NCBI RefSeq assembly: GCF_020921035.1
Contig: NC_063158.1
Location: forward strand, 7,856,001 to 7,920,000
Length of the DNA stretch: 64,000 nucleotides
Reading direction: 5' to 3'
Source: Rhodamnia argentea
Lineage: Eukaryota > Streptophyta > Magnoliopsida > Myrtales > Myrtaceae
Shown: in pieces, positions 45,551-57,240 of the stretch
Numbering within the stretch: the first letter of the stretch is position 1
How the letters are laid out: every line of letters starts with the position of its first letter
Translations under genes and position numbers: made by a program
Notes under the pieces: generated by a model
What the model was told of the DNA's origin: nothing
The model's database searches: none
The model's input: only the letters and a program-made list of their open reading frames with translations

Positions 45551-47449
45551 TATAGCTAATCCATATAACAAACCAATCCATTAAACATGGATTTATGATT
45601 CGTTTTGATATGTATGGATAGAGTTAACACAAAACTATCTATCAAGAGAAGAAAAAGAATGAAATCAAGTAAATATGAAATCCGGAGTACATGGCTGGCA
45701 AATGGGCATCTACATGCTATGTAATGTGTGGCAGAATGTGGTGGCCAACCCATTTCAATTCCTTCTTGGCAGAGAGAAACACACTGGCAGAATTTAAGGA
45801 ACATCATTGGGGCCACCCACCTTTTTTAGCCATTACTATCACATGATATATTTGTCGAATATCTATTTATTTTTTGTTCTCGTTTGGCGGAATATCTCAT
45901 GGATGGAACTCCACAGATTCTCCTAGCAGCAGAATATATCTTGCTTTCTAGACGAAGCCCTAGACCAGAAGATTTCGTTTACTTGACATGCAACACAAGG
46001 AAGGAACTTATATCGTATCTCGAGGCTAGTCTGGTGCTTACTTAGTCAGGTAATCTTCATTATTCAAAACAAATTAAAAAAAAAAAGAAAAAACAATGGA
46101 GAGATTTGGAATGTGGTATGTTATGTATATAATGATGAGAATTCATAGATCGAAAGCGAAAAATTAAACATATGTTCATTGTTGAAGGACTAGATGGGAA
46201 AGCGATTTAATCATTTATTAGAAAGTGATAGTGTTCTTATAACCCGTGAGGAGAAAAATAATATCTAAGCTCTTTCTCTCTTTTTTCTCGTTGTTTCTTT
46301 GCCAAACTATCATGTAAACTTGGAAAGATAAGGAAATGATCACCCCCATTAGACGATTGTTGCAGGGATACTTCTTTAACTTTTCTTTAGCCTTGAAAGA
46401 ATCGGAGAGAATTTATCACAAGTGGATGGAAAATTCAATGTCTACATTGTTGAGTATATCTTAGAATTCTTTTTTGGGTATTCGACTCACATTGAGCTGA
46501 CACCCCAAGCCCCGTATGGAGCAGTGCAAATATTGTTTTGCTCAAGTTATTAGATTTTAAGAAGAAGAGGCAGAAATAATCTTAAGATTTTATGAGCCAT
46601 ATTTTGTAATCCTTGAATTTTCATAGTGGGCTTTTCCATGATATTAAGTTTCTGCATAGACCATTACATACATAAAAACACCTTAATAGCCTCGATTTTG
46701 ATGATTGCGATTCTCTTGTCCGCATAATTGGCGGTTGGCGTGACTTTGTGGCATTTAGAGAGATGACCAATACAAAACCAGTACAAAATGCAATAGAATG
46801 ATGGACTACCTAACATGATTGGGGATTCGTATTAGTCGAATTGGTTCCATTCGTTGATCAGTTTTCTTCCCCCTCTCATCAAATATAGATCTCAATCAAC
46901 CAAATAGACTTGCTTGCGAAAATGGGTCTATCCAGAAATAACCCTAAGATTGGTGGGTCGATGATCAACTTATATTAAACTAACGAAGAAAAAGATGCCA
47001 TGGCTCGTGGCCCGTAAGTACGTAGCAATTAAGGAACTGAATTTTTGCATGCATGTGGCATTACGTGGTAAAGCTAACCCTAGCTAGCTAAGCTACAAAT
47101 CCTCTCTCTCTTTTTTTTTCCAGCCTAAATCGATAAGGCCATGCAAATGAAGGATCGTTAATCTCTGTGCAACTTTTTAGCTGTCCTTTTGCTTACTCTT
47201 TTGATTAGAGTTGTTTTCCAACATGCTTTTGCTTTGGGACAAAATCTTTGGTAGGTTCTCCCAACTACGATACTCCCATCTCTTCTCTCTCTCCTAACAA
47301 ATCATTTCATCGCTCGCATGGCAAAACACGTCGATGTTCAAAATGCGAGCAAAAAAGAAAAATAGGAATGTTATCGAATGTTCAGAAAACGTTTAGTGAT
47401 ACATATATTTCGTTTGAACTTTACGTATTCAATATAAATTAAGCTCGTC
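45551..47449. other. AT-rich intergenic region, nothing recognised
   Basis: No protein motif, tRNA box pair or inverted-repeat element stands out. The open frames on both strands are short and unpatterned. Confidence 0.4.
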
Positions 47450-47701
47450 CTATCCATATCGATCATGAGCCTTACGCTTAATTTTCGCCGATTTCCACCC
47501 GAATTCACTAATGTATTTCTCAACTCTCATGTGATTCATCTTCTTTTTCACGAAAAAGAAAGCTTGCAGACTCTCCTTTATGGTCAAGAGCACAGAAACT
47601 CCGAAAGCAAAGAGGAACACATAGAAACTCTCCATGATGCCTGGCAAAGTACTGCTTTCTGCCAACCCCAGAATGTAAACTTGCATTACTTCAGCAGACA
47701 A
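47450..47701 (-). CDS. Unrecognised small ORF with one hydrophobic segment, 83 aa
   Basis: The frame reads a polar N-terminus, then a hydrophobic stretch (MESFYVFLFAFGVSVLLTI) and a Lys/Arg-rich tail (VKKKMNHMRVEKYISEFGWK). It resembles a small membrane-anchored protein in layout, but I know no such family and see no supporting promoter or splice signals. It could be a chance frame. Confidence 0.25.
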   Translation of the reverse strand: MSAEVMQVYILGLAESSTLPGIMESFYVFLFAFGVSVLLTIKESLQAFFFVKKKMNHMRVEKYISEFGWKSAKIKRKAHDRYG

Positions 47702-50252
47702 TGATCATGTCCCAAGTGCATACCGAAATTCAAATGCAAAACTATCCACAACGGAAGAAACGCTTACACAGCACACTGAGTAACCAAGACCATGTTCCGC
47801 ACCCGACCAGTCTCCTTCCCAAAAAAAAAAAGAAAATTTTCTCCTGTCATGTTTTATTTTCCTTAGTTCTGACGTCAATAATGTGAGAAGCACATGGAAT
47901 GGTCCAATACAAGGATAAAGAGAGCGAGATTATTAGGGAATATAGAAGGCGGAAGAAGAGGAAAAGTTTGACACGAGCCTCTGAGGAGAAGGACCACCGC
48001 TCCTTTAAAGAATTATACCAGATTTGATGTCCAAGAATTCGTGCATGCAACATGGTTGGTAAGACTGACTGAATGGTCCAATCCGACTGCACGGGTGACC
48101 ACCAACTATCCCCTACCCCCACAGGCGAGCGTGATGGAATGGAATCAACAAGACAAAGCCGATCTGTCACAAATCCCATTTGGATTGGATTTTGTACCCC
48201 CCAGATTCCCAAATCTCATCAATCAAAAAAACATTAATTTGCCACACACACAGTGGAGAGAGAGAGAGAGAGAGAGAGAGATTTTATTGTTATTTATAAT
48301 CTTGAAAAGCTATTGTCCAATCCATTTTGGTTTTTAATGTTGAGTTTAGAATTGTTGGTAAAACTAAAATCACAGGCTTAAGAAATAGAAATGATGTGTG
48401 TATACAGAGGCTCAAGACATGCCAAAAGAGGAGGTCTGAACGACCTCACATTCCTAGGACCTGGCTTACATATCCAAGCAATGCAGGGCTAGTCCCTGTC
48501 TAAATGTCTCCTTTTTCTTTCACAAGTTTCTAAATTATGCCAAAAATTTAATGTTAACAGTGATGTTAAACTTACGGGCTTAGGGGACCGTCCCATTACA
48601 CATCAGTCAAACCATCAAAAGGAATACTGGTGTGCAACTACCACCTGCTGGCTCTTTAATTATGGTTTGTACTTATAAATCACTTCACAAAAGTCTCTCG
48701 TCCAATATAGATTTTGAGGTATCATGAATAAAATTGAATAATGCAATCTACTATCATATCACTAGGTCCGCCCGATACAAGAAAAACGGTCGAAAGTTAG
48801 AAAAACAAGTCCAGTTCGGCTTTGATTTGCATAGCAAATGCACACTTGACATGTACACACTCGATCATAAAATAGATTTTCAAAAGCATGATCAATTTTG
48901 TGAATTGGGCCATGAGAATAATCGATGAATGTCGGGTAAATCAATATTGATTTATCTCTCTTTTCTGAGTAATGTAGGGCAAAATAAGTTCTTGCGCCAA
49001 CGGTTGGTCGTATGAGCTCAATGTTCCCACTTTTGTCTTCTATTCCAAGAAAAACAACTCCATGCGCTTAAATTTTACCTTTTCTCTCCCCACTTTTTTC
49101 CCTCCATTGGCGCGACGCTCTCACCAGACTAAGAAGAAAGAGAGGCAACCCCCAGACAGTGGGTATGGCATTGGTCAGAGAGCTCAGAGATAACATTAGT
49201 ACGGTAACCAGACAGATTAGCCCGTTACTACCGGCTATGACCGGTGACTAAACGAGGGGGGTCGGCCTTGGGCAGTGCGGAGTTCCTCAGAGAGATGTTG
49301 CAGGTTGTTGTGGGTTGTCAGTGAACCAAGCGATACCCAAATCGGCTTTGGCCAAAGAGATATCATCGTGGGCAAGCCAAGCCCTTCCCCCTTGGTCGTG
49401 CTTGTGTACTGCTTTTAGTAACTTTAAACCACGCACACACCCTGCTTGCTTTATTCCTGGGGCTAACCTGGCTTTAAGCAAAGAATGGTTGGGCAAAACA
49501 ATTCAAGTTCCCCCACTCCCTTTCTCTCTCTAGAATCGCCATGTGTGAGGGGGATGGGGGAAGCAGAGCTTTAGCAAAAAGAGGGTTTTGTCATATAAGA
49601 TCTTCTTAACCAAGAAAAGCACAGTCAAGGTCCAAAGCAATTCCCAACCCCCCTCCTCCACTCTGTTCTCCCCTGATTTCTGTTCCTTTTTGTATTTTTA
49701 TTGGGTTGCCCCTCTTTTTGGTTGATGAGATGATTCACGGGCATAACACCCAATAATTCAAACGCAGACTTCTTTTTTTTACTGCATTTGTAACACCTCT
49801 TTAGGCGATGTGGCAAAGAGCAAAAGAACCATTTCCGAAAGAGCTCTTTTGTCATAATTTATGACACATTATGAGCTGTAAGATATGCAGTGCCATAATG
49901 CTGTCTTTGGGTCGATTTCTTTCTCTCTTTTTTGGCTTATTGGGATGAAAAGAAAAGGGTCATTTATAATTTATTGTCTAGAGCAGTTGTTTGTTATTTA
50001 AGGGAGAACAGATCATGATTGCATCTTAGCATCAACGGGGATAGTTTGGTACTTAATGGCCAGACAAAGCATTTAACCTTAGTGCAGTACTTGGTTTTGA
50101 TTGTTTGTCAATCATAGTCCTGAAGAAGATGACAAAAGTTGTTTTGGAGGGAGGTTGGTTTTTGTCTGTTGGGGGGGCCTCAGGTCCAAGTTAGAGAAAC
50201 CACACACACTCTCTAAAATTTGGGATTTTGGTTGCCTGTTGGCCAAGAAGCA
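47702..50252. other. Intergenic region with one GA microsatellite; no gene recognised
   Basis: A (GA)n run of about 13 units lies at 48255-48280. The stretch 49080-49560 is less AT-rich than its surroundings and has open frames on both strands (49287-49496 minus, 49315-49533 plus), but no known protein or microRNA mature sequence was found in it. Confidence 0.4.
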
Positions 50253-50298
50253 TTTAAACAAGTCTAATCCACCAAATGGTGGATTAGACTTGTTTAAA
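50253..50298. repeat. Perfect 21-bp inverted repeat with a 4-base loop
   Basis: The left arm 50253-50273 (TTTAAACAAGTCTAATCCAC + C) is the exact reverse complement of the right arm 50278-50298, separated only by AAAT. One flanking base pair mismatches and then pairing resumes briefly. RNA from either strand would form a 21-bp hairpin. It is too short-looped for a usual plant microRNA precursor. Confidence 0.95.
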
Positions 50299-51289
50299 CG
50301 TTGGGAATGTTCTGTTCTGTCATAAAATAATGACGGGCGACTTTAAAAAAGTGATTAAAAAGTCATTCAGCAGCAATCAACCCTCTCCGAAGGTTGGCCC
50401 CCACTCCCCAGGACCAAAAAATAAATAAATAAATAAATAAAAATAAAAGAGAAAATAAAAGGAATCCTCTTCAAAGGAAAGGAGATCTAATCTCAATCCC
50501 CAAGTCCTTCAACCTTTCCCCATTTCCAAGGTTGGATTGCCCACCTTTTCTTCATTACACTTGCTTCTTTTGATTTCTTGTTCCAGATTTTGTCTTAAGG
50601 TGGATTAAAAAAAAAAAAAAAAAACAGGACACCCAGTTCTTACCCGTGTTAAAAGAAGAGACCAGGTGTGTTCTTGCATGCAATCCAAGCTTCTTCCTTT
50701 TTTTTCCCCCAACAACACAGCCGTACCACATCTTTATACGTTTGGATGGAATCAAGCTGCTGCCATACGTGAAAACATCACTCATTGTTTTCTTCTCCTT
50801 CTTGTTGTTCAAATTAAAGGACTTTTTGTCAACATCTTATTCGTGCAAGAGTGCTTTAAAGCATTACCTAAGTGGATCCCTGTCGGCCGTAACACAAACA
50901 CAAATAAATACAAATTGGAAAGGATGGCAATGATCACAAACCATGAATTTTAAATCTTTTCTTTTTCTTTCTTTTTTTTAATGAATTCGTCGTAACTCAT
51001 AAGTTTAGCAACTAACAACAGCAAAAAACGTCTATAAGCAACAGGAATTAGAGAAAACAAAAGGGGCAGTCAAACTCAAAACCTCAAAACTTTTGTCTGC
51101 CAAATTCCGAACGTCTCTAATTGTGGATCAATGGAGCGAATCATACATGTAATGGGTTGAAGTGTGTTTTCAAAACAAACAATAGAGTGCTTTTATTTCA
51201 TCCGCATAGGATGGAGAGGAAAGTGTGAAATGCTTTATTAGTTAGAAGGCTTTTTTATAGTCTTTTGTGTTAAATATGTCTTGAATTTT
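50299..51289. other. AT-rich intergenic region
   Basis: An (AAAT)n microsatellite lies at about 50409-50445 and an A-tract at 50608-50625. Two overlapping open frames at 50646-50953 lack recognisable motifs. No RNA gene seen. Confidence 0.4.
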
Positions 51290-51665
51290 ATATACCCGGT
51301 CCGGTTTATCACTTGACCCGACATATTTTTTGTGCGGCCCAAAAAGTGGAGGAAAATTTGAGATTTGGTTCGTGACTCGAACGGATTTGCATGGGGGTTT
51401 GGGGGCAACGCCCGAGAAAAAATTTTGGGCCCTATTTTGTACTATGGCTAGGGTTTCTTTGCTATTGGGTATTGAGGATTTTCCTTATGTGAAAGACTAG
51501 TGAGCCGTGTGCTTTTATTCGGTCGACAAGACCGACTTCCGTAATCTGTACTCTCTTTGATCATAGTGGAATTTCGTTTTGCCTCACCCGTGGACGTAGA
51601 TCACCTTGATCGAACCACGTAAATCATTGTGTTCTGTGTTCGCTTTCGCATTTTGTTTCAACATT
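51290..51665 (+). mobile_element. Copia-type LTR remnant (possible solo LTR)
   Basis: The 3' part carries the phrase order typical of plant Copia LTR ends: 'CATAGTGGAATTTCG', 'CCCGTGGACGTAGATCACCT', 'CGAACCACGTAAATC', 'TTGTGTTC', then 'TTTCAACA'. No primer-binding site or coding region follows and no second LTR is nearby. The 5' edge is uncertain and no target duplication was recognised. Assignment rests on recall of such LTRs. Confidence 0.5.
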
Positions 51666-52559
51666 TCAAATAGGGAAATAGACAAATGGGTTAAACTCTA
51701 CTAGGCTTGCTTGCAAGTGCGCGATTATTAGGTGCACTTATCACTAATAAGCAATTATATATTTTTATTTTTCAAAATTATAATAATTTAATTGTAATGT
51801 ACTAGCGAAGCAGTGCGATTGTTCATCAAGGAGTTGTGGCTATTTTTATTAATATAATTTCAAATTTTTATTTTTGCTTAATGGTCATTCGGCATTCTCA
51901 CAAACTTTGCAAGGTTGCATTTTTTTCAGACATGACTATTTTCGGACATGAAGTGTATGCTTTTGAAATTGATAGTTTTTAGATACGGGAGGTTGTATTC
52001 TTTTCGGACCTGAAAAGTTGTGATATTTTCGGAATAATATGTCTATTCACAAAAGCTTTCCCTAGCGAGAATAGCGGATATCAATTCTGATATTTCTCCA
52101 TTATCTCTCAAGGGAAATAATTAGAGAAGTATGCTGTATTTCTTTAAGAAAAACAAAAAATGAAAGTTGTAGTAGTTAACAATGAGCAAAATCGCTATAT
52201 ATTTCTATTCTCGCTAGAGACGTTATTGTACCTTGGAGGATATTTGCCAAAAATCATTAGTAACGTTGTGGGTCAATTAAATCATTGAAAAGAGTGTTAT
52301 CACGCCTCAAAGTCTAATTCCTTTTTATCCCATTCTTGATGGTGTTTTCTAACATAATTTACATAGGCATTATGTAAAATAAATTCCATAAGCTAGGAGG
52401 ATCCATGTAATATCACATGTGTTTCAATTAAACTTAAACATTGATCACTCGACCCAGTTTGGTGCAGTGGGTATTGTTTGAGCAATTTACATGACCCAAA
52501 TCATTTTTGGTCCCTTATCTGCTTCTGGATCAACGCACCTGAGTACAACCAATAGAGTA
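51666..52559. other. AT-rich intergenic region, nothing recognised
   Basis: No open frame of note, no inverted repeats of clear quality, no RNA gene. Confidence 0.4.
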
Positions 52560-52990
52560 CATGTGACTTGTGTTTGAGAAATTCCACGTCGGAGCATTTC
52601 CTATGGTGTATAACAGTAATTGACCCATAATTTGTTAGTTTAAACTTTTAAGTGAAGATGTGTCCAACTAAATATGTTGACGAGCTCGAACTTAAGCTCC
52701 CTCTTTCCGATCTCCTCGGGTGACGGTAGTATGCTTCTGCTACAAGCTCCCTACCAAATTGGTATTAGTACTCAAATCTGTTCCCCTCACATGTGAGTGA
52801 AAAATTACTAAAATAAACGTGTGAGTTGTATTAAAAAAATCTCACATCAACGACTTAGTGTGCAATTAATATATATCTTAGTTGGTTCATAATTGGGGGT
52901 CTAACTGGATATGTTGATTGGATCAAACTTGAGCTCACTCTTGGTGATCTCCTTAGGTAAATATCGGGCTTCTACTACACATTTCAACTT
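52560..52990. repeat. Two tandem diverged copies of the repeat at 3.44-3.84 kb
   Basis: Blocks such as 'CATAATTTGTTAGTTTAAAC ... GAGCTCGAACTTAAGCTCCC' (52630-52700) and 'CATAATTGGGGGTCTAACTG ... AAACTTGAGCTCACTCTTGG' (52880-52945) show the same order about 240 bases apart. Both resemble 3715-3800. Old, non-coding. Confidence 0.5.
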
Positions 52991-53224
52991 AACTGGTTGG
53001 GTCCACGACTTCATTTGCTCTCCCGATTCCTCCCATACCTTTAGCGACTCAACAATATTCACCTGCCGTGAGTGGTAGCCCATTTGAAGAGCTTGTAAGT
53101 AAGCTCTCACAATGAGCACTCTATTCCATTAACTTGACAATCACATGAAACTATTGTAGCGGCAAACCACAATAAGGTTTATCAAACTTATATAGCATCA
53201 AATCTTAGCATTGCACGCATGGCA

Positions 53225-54520
53225 ACACTTCTGCTTCTAAGCAGAAGTTGATTTTTTCACTTTTGCTCCATAAGTTAATTTAAGATCGGAGAAATGCATT
53301 TGATAACATGAAAAAATTTCTATTTCTGGAATAGAAATTCGTTTGGTAACGGTTAAAATTTCTACTTTTGAAATATTATTAATACAAAATCTTATGTGGA
53401 AAATTATTGATCTTAATCTAAAATGCATGTTATTCGAGAAAAGTGAAATGTAAATACTGATGGATATATGTATAATTTGTCATTTAATTATTTTATGCAA
53501 ATGGGGATCAATTTTATGGGAAAAATTCTATTAATAAAAATGATAGCCGATCTGATATATCCGGGCTAAAAGCACGGGTAGTTCCAGTGCTTTCTGACCA
53601 ATGCCTCTCGCGTGATTTATGTCGCAATGGGCATAGTATATAAAATTTCTTCGTATCTAAACCGTATCCAGTTCAAAGGTGTATCATGATACATTTAGTA
53701 AACTATACCATTGGATGAATTGGTTTATGACAATCAACAATGCTTTCGAACAATTGGTTTGGTACGTGTTGAGAACTTAAAGAGAAATTTACAAGCGAGT
53801 GTATATGAAAATAACATCCACATACCCTGCATAGTGCTTTGAAGGATGTGAAGAACATCGACAAAGAGAAAAATACACCCATTTTGCCTTCTCAACATCA
53901 AATTTCCTTACTTTCAAGAGACTGAGAAACATGATAGATAACTTGAGAAATTCAAAGACGACAACAACAATAGTATAATTGTCTTTGTGGGATTGCTCAG
54001 TTCTTTTAAAATATTTACGGGATGCCATTTAACCAACTTGAGTAAATTCCCAATCCACTTTGCCATGATTGTGTTTTTGCGGAATGTTATTTAACCAAAT
54101 CATGAAACATTTATTTCTTATAATTCATTAAAAAAAGGATACTGCTAAAATACTTTCATGCAATATGAAAATCTAGTGAAAATTTATTATAATTTTTTCA
54201 TATTTTAAAACATATATTTTTTGAAAAATTTATTTTTTATTTTAAAAATAATAATTTTTTATTTAATGGCCGGAGGAGACCGCCGAGTGCGGACAGCGAT
54301 CATTGGCGACAGTAGACGATGGTCACCAACGGTGGATTATCTATTTCTGATTTTAACTTATGGAGAGAGGTAACTTTTTTTTTACTTGAAAGTTGCGTAA
54401 CTAAACGGATTTTTACTTCAAAAGTTGCGTTATCAAACTGATTTATGCTCCAAAAGCATTCTTAGAGCATAAATTTTGGTTCAGAAATATTACCATGCGT
54501 GCCCTATACTTGCATTTTTA
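53225..54520. repeat. AT-rich region with MITE-like ends and a GC-rich core
   Basis: Phrases 'GCTCCATAAGTTAATTTAAG' and 'TTTCTATTTCTGGAATAG' near 53265-53335 have inverted or similar counterparts near 54330-54500 ('TAACTTATGG', 'TATGCTCCAAAAG', 'GAGCATAAATTTTGG'). A GC-rich patch (54265-54335) sits between. It could be one nested element or two. Boundaries are not resolved. Open frame 53789-54028 (minus) has no known motif. Confidence 0.35.
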
Positions 54521-54589
54521 CTAGAGAAGGAAGAGAGCTTCGGCAGAGATATGACAAGTAAATTTTTTTGTACCTCTTTATCTGGTCAA

Positions 54590-54795
54590 CCATAGTCCAT
54601 GGATTTGATCAAGAGGACACCGAAGCTATAAATATCGCTCTTCTCATTCCGCATTCCACAAGGCAGACAAGACAAGATCTAGACATACCGAATATTCCCA
54701 TCAGTGGGATTGTAATGTGACTTTCTCGTGATCCCAACAACTTAGCCACCAAAGTAAGACACCTTGGAATTGAATTCATCACCCATCAAAATGTT
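54590..54795 (-). pseudogene. Receptor-like kinase relic (kinase subdomains VII-IX)
   Basis: Read on the minus strand, the sequence aligns with a plant receptor-like kinase from the NILLDDEFNAKVSDFG region through to the segment after the APE motif. Visible pieces are NILMGDEFNSKVSYFGG, SHYNPTDGNIRYV, and GMRNEKSDIYSFGVLLIKS followed by MDYG. The DFG aspartate is Tyr here, the APEY block is lost, and stop codons interrupt the frame three times. The VDYG-like ending suggests the SERK-like/PERK-adjacent group, but that is a guess. No other kinase exons are seen nearby, so this is a fragment. Confidence 0.75.
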
Positions 54796-55449
54796 GCATA
54801 AATTCCGAGGCCACACAATTATGCCACTAAATTATATAAGCCACCGATCAAAGCCGAAATGAGTGGTTTAAATATAGAATTACTTACCTTTTACAATATG
54901 AGATCGAATCAGTGTTATTTTTAATCCACCAACGCAAGTCTTTTATTATTGTAACTTTTTTTTTCGGCACTCATTGAATTTCTTCTTTGTAAACCCATGA
55001 CTGTGTATATCAACTTTTGTTGCATTGTACAATTTTGTTTTTCCAAGTTGCTCCTTTGGGATCTAATCATGAATCTAATCTCTACTTTTAAAGTATCACA
55101 CACGATGGAATGAAATTCACCACATTATAAAATTTGAATTTAATTGTCACTCTAGTCCTCTCTTGCAACCACAGCAGGCATCCAATAACATTATTCAAGA
55201 AACTGAATTACTGACAGACCTTACACGAAAAGAAAGAAAGAAAGAAAGAAAAGTAACACATCATGAGCTAACACACCTAGAGTCTAAAGGGCTCGGAAGA
55301 GGGTTGGGAAGTTGGTATGACTGCCCGGCCGACCTAAATCCAACATCAATCAGTGTTTGGCACATTGTTCGGAGAGTTTGCTTGCTAGCGATCATAAAGA
55401 GCTCAACCGTTTGAGGTAGCCGCGATCGCGCGGCAACGTGTAAAGGATC

Positions 55450-55975
55450 TCATCTACTCTAGAGTATGGAGAATGAACATTTGCATTACTTGGATTAATG
55501 GAACTATCTCGTTCAAAGCCATTTCAGCAGTATCATGCATTACCGTAGCATCTTCCAGTTCGTTCCACCTGAAAACGAAGAAGATAGATTTGTAAATAAA
55601 GAAGATAAACATGAGAGCAAAAAAAGAAAAGAAAAGAATATTTTGGACTATAGATTTGTACATACTCACTTGTGTTGCTATTTTCTTACGGTAGCCTGAT
55701 GTTCATTGCCCGCTGCCTAGAATGCGTTGTTGGCCTCTTGAAGGCATGCATCCAAAGACATGGCTAATGGTGCTTTTTGTTTTCGTGGTTGAAGAGATGG
55801 GTGGAGTGTATAGGTTGTCAGAATGAGTGATAAATTATTTAAATAGAGACTTTTGTTTTCAGTTTTGAAGAGCGCGGCAACCTCCTCATGGTTGCTGGCA
55901 TCTAGGCCGGTAAAAGAAACCAAAGTGTTGGCGCTGTAGAGAATCACCACATTCCCACGTTCATTGTCCAATGTG
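55450..55975 (-). pseudogene. Unrecognised two-piece gene fragment
   Basis: Minus-strand frame 55971-55717 (MDNERGNVVILYS..., ending CLQEANNAF then a stop) could continue after its TAG as AAGNEHQAT to a donor-like ACC|GTAAG. A strong acceptor (TTCGTTTTCAG) at about 55570 opens a second piece: WNELEDATVMHDTAEMALNE, ending at LHTLE and a stop. The pieces look like neighbouring exons of a real protein interrupted by a stop codon. I do not recognise the family. Confidence 0.3.
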
Positions 55976-56035
55976 TAGGAAGTTCATAAACATATTTTTA
56001 ATTTAACTTTATTTAATTGGTATTTTTTTAATATA

Positions 56036-56075
56036 CATATATACATACATACATACTTACATACATACATACAAA
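56036..56075. repeat. (ATAC)n microsatellite
   Basis: Imperfect run of ACAT/ATAC tetranucleotides. A (GAAA)n run lies at 55228-55250. Confidence 0.9.
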
Positions 56076-56701
56076 TGATAATTTCTGTTTATTTGCTTGT
56101 GGGAGGTGGTGACAGGTGAGAAATTCAACAAAAAAAAAATCTATAAAGAGTAGAGAAAAAGGATGAATTTGGGTTTGTATCAATTTGGGGGACTAAATAC
56201 AAACATAAAAATGAGGGAGAGAGCTCCCCTATTTATATAAGAAGTCTCTCAATGACTCATGTTGATCAACTCTACATCTAATGGTTGAGGTTGCGTATCC
56301 CCATCCAACAACTACCGGCATTAAATGGAGAATTCTAGAATACGGTACATTTACCATATCGTCCACCCCTAAGAATATCCTAAAGGATTCAAGAAAATCA
56401 TAGAGTCCAAGACACTTCAAGTCTTGTGGTTCACCCGAGCCATGTGGTCAATCGGCTGGCTCATGAGACTCCGACTCGTGACACCAGTGGACGTGAGCCT
56501 CTTTATTTTTGTAATGATTTGTTCATTGAGGTTAAATCTAGAAACTCTATGAGAAGAACTAAGGCGCCTAGCTAGGTACATTAGCACAAGCCGGACTAAA
56601 TCGCTTGTTGGGAAATTATTAGAATGAGATTTCATAATAGATGCTACGATTCTTCGTGACCCCGACTAAGCCCTTCGAATTCGTCAACAGTTTGCGTAAC
56701 T

Positions 56702-56836
56702 TACTACAGGTTCACTAGCCAAGGATGTACGGTGAAGAAGCGAGTCGAGAGATGGTTCCAAGACCCCTCGATCAAGGTCACAATATACGAAGGCCAACAT
56801 AATCATCACAGCCCGGCAACTCTTCATGCTTTGTAA
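56702..56836 (+). pseudogene. WRKY zinc-finger exon relic (group IIc-like)
   Basis: The plus strand reads YYRFTSQGCTVKKRVERWF, then QDPSIKVTIYEGQHNHHSPA and a stop six codons later. This is the C-terminal half of a WRKY domain with its C2H2 finger: the second Cys (GCTVKK) and HNH are present. The first zinc-binding Cys (normally YYRCT) is Phe. One extra base just upstream (about 56701) breaks the frame before the tyrosines, where degraded 'VNS..R' codons can still be traced to about 56675. No WRKYGQK exon was found upstream. It is a non-functional gene fragment. Confidence 0.85.
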
Positions 56837-56879
56837 TTGTATTTATTTATGACATATTGTTGTGCTTATATTTTTTAGT

Positions 56880-57240
56880 GGGAAAATTGCCTAAAAAATC
56901 CTAAATCTATTACATTTTTATCAATTCAATCATAAACTTTTTAATTTTGTTAATTGAGTCTAGACCTTTTCACGTTTTGCCAATTGAGTCCATTTTACCA
57001 ATTTTGACAAGAATTCGCTGATGTAGATGCCGGCCGTCCCACGTGGCATGGCCGGCGCTGATGTGGGATTTATTTATTATTTTCCTTTTTCTTTTCTTTC
57101 TTTTCTTTTCCTTTTTGGTTCAAAGAGCTGGTGAGGTCATTGACCACTGGCTGAGGGCCAGCGACCTCCACCAATCCCTAGGCAAGGGCTACGGCCCCTC
57201 GCCGATCTACCTTAGACATGCATATATTTGTTGCATGCTC
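56880..57240 (+). repeat. Dispersed repeat, second copy of the 5.49-kb family
   Basis: Matches 5490-5780 in block order: 'TTTTATCAATTCAATCATAA', 'CTTTTTAATTTTGTTAATTG', 'TTTGCCAATTGAG', 'CCACGTGGCATGGCCGGCGC'. It is followed by a T/C-rich tract and a GC-rich core ('GGCTGAGGGCCAGCGACCTC'). Confidence 0.7.

Noticed and set aside
49178..49186. 'GAGCTCAG' resembling a tRNA D-arm box
   Set aside because: No B box or cloverleaf at suitable spacing.
49260..49500. Possible microRNA precursor in a less AT-rich stretch
   Set aside because: No match to conserved plant mature microRNAs I could recall (156, 159, 160, 164-169, 171, 172, 319, 390, 393-399, 408), and no long stem was found by eye.
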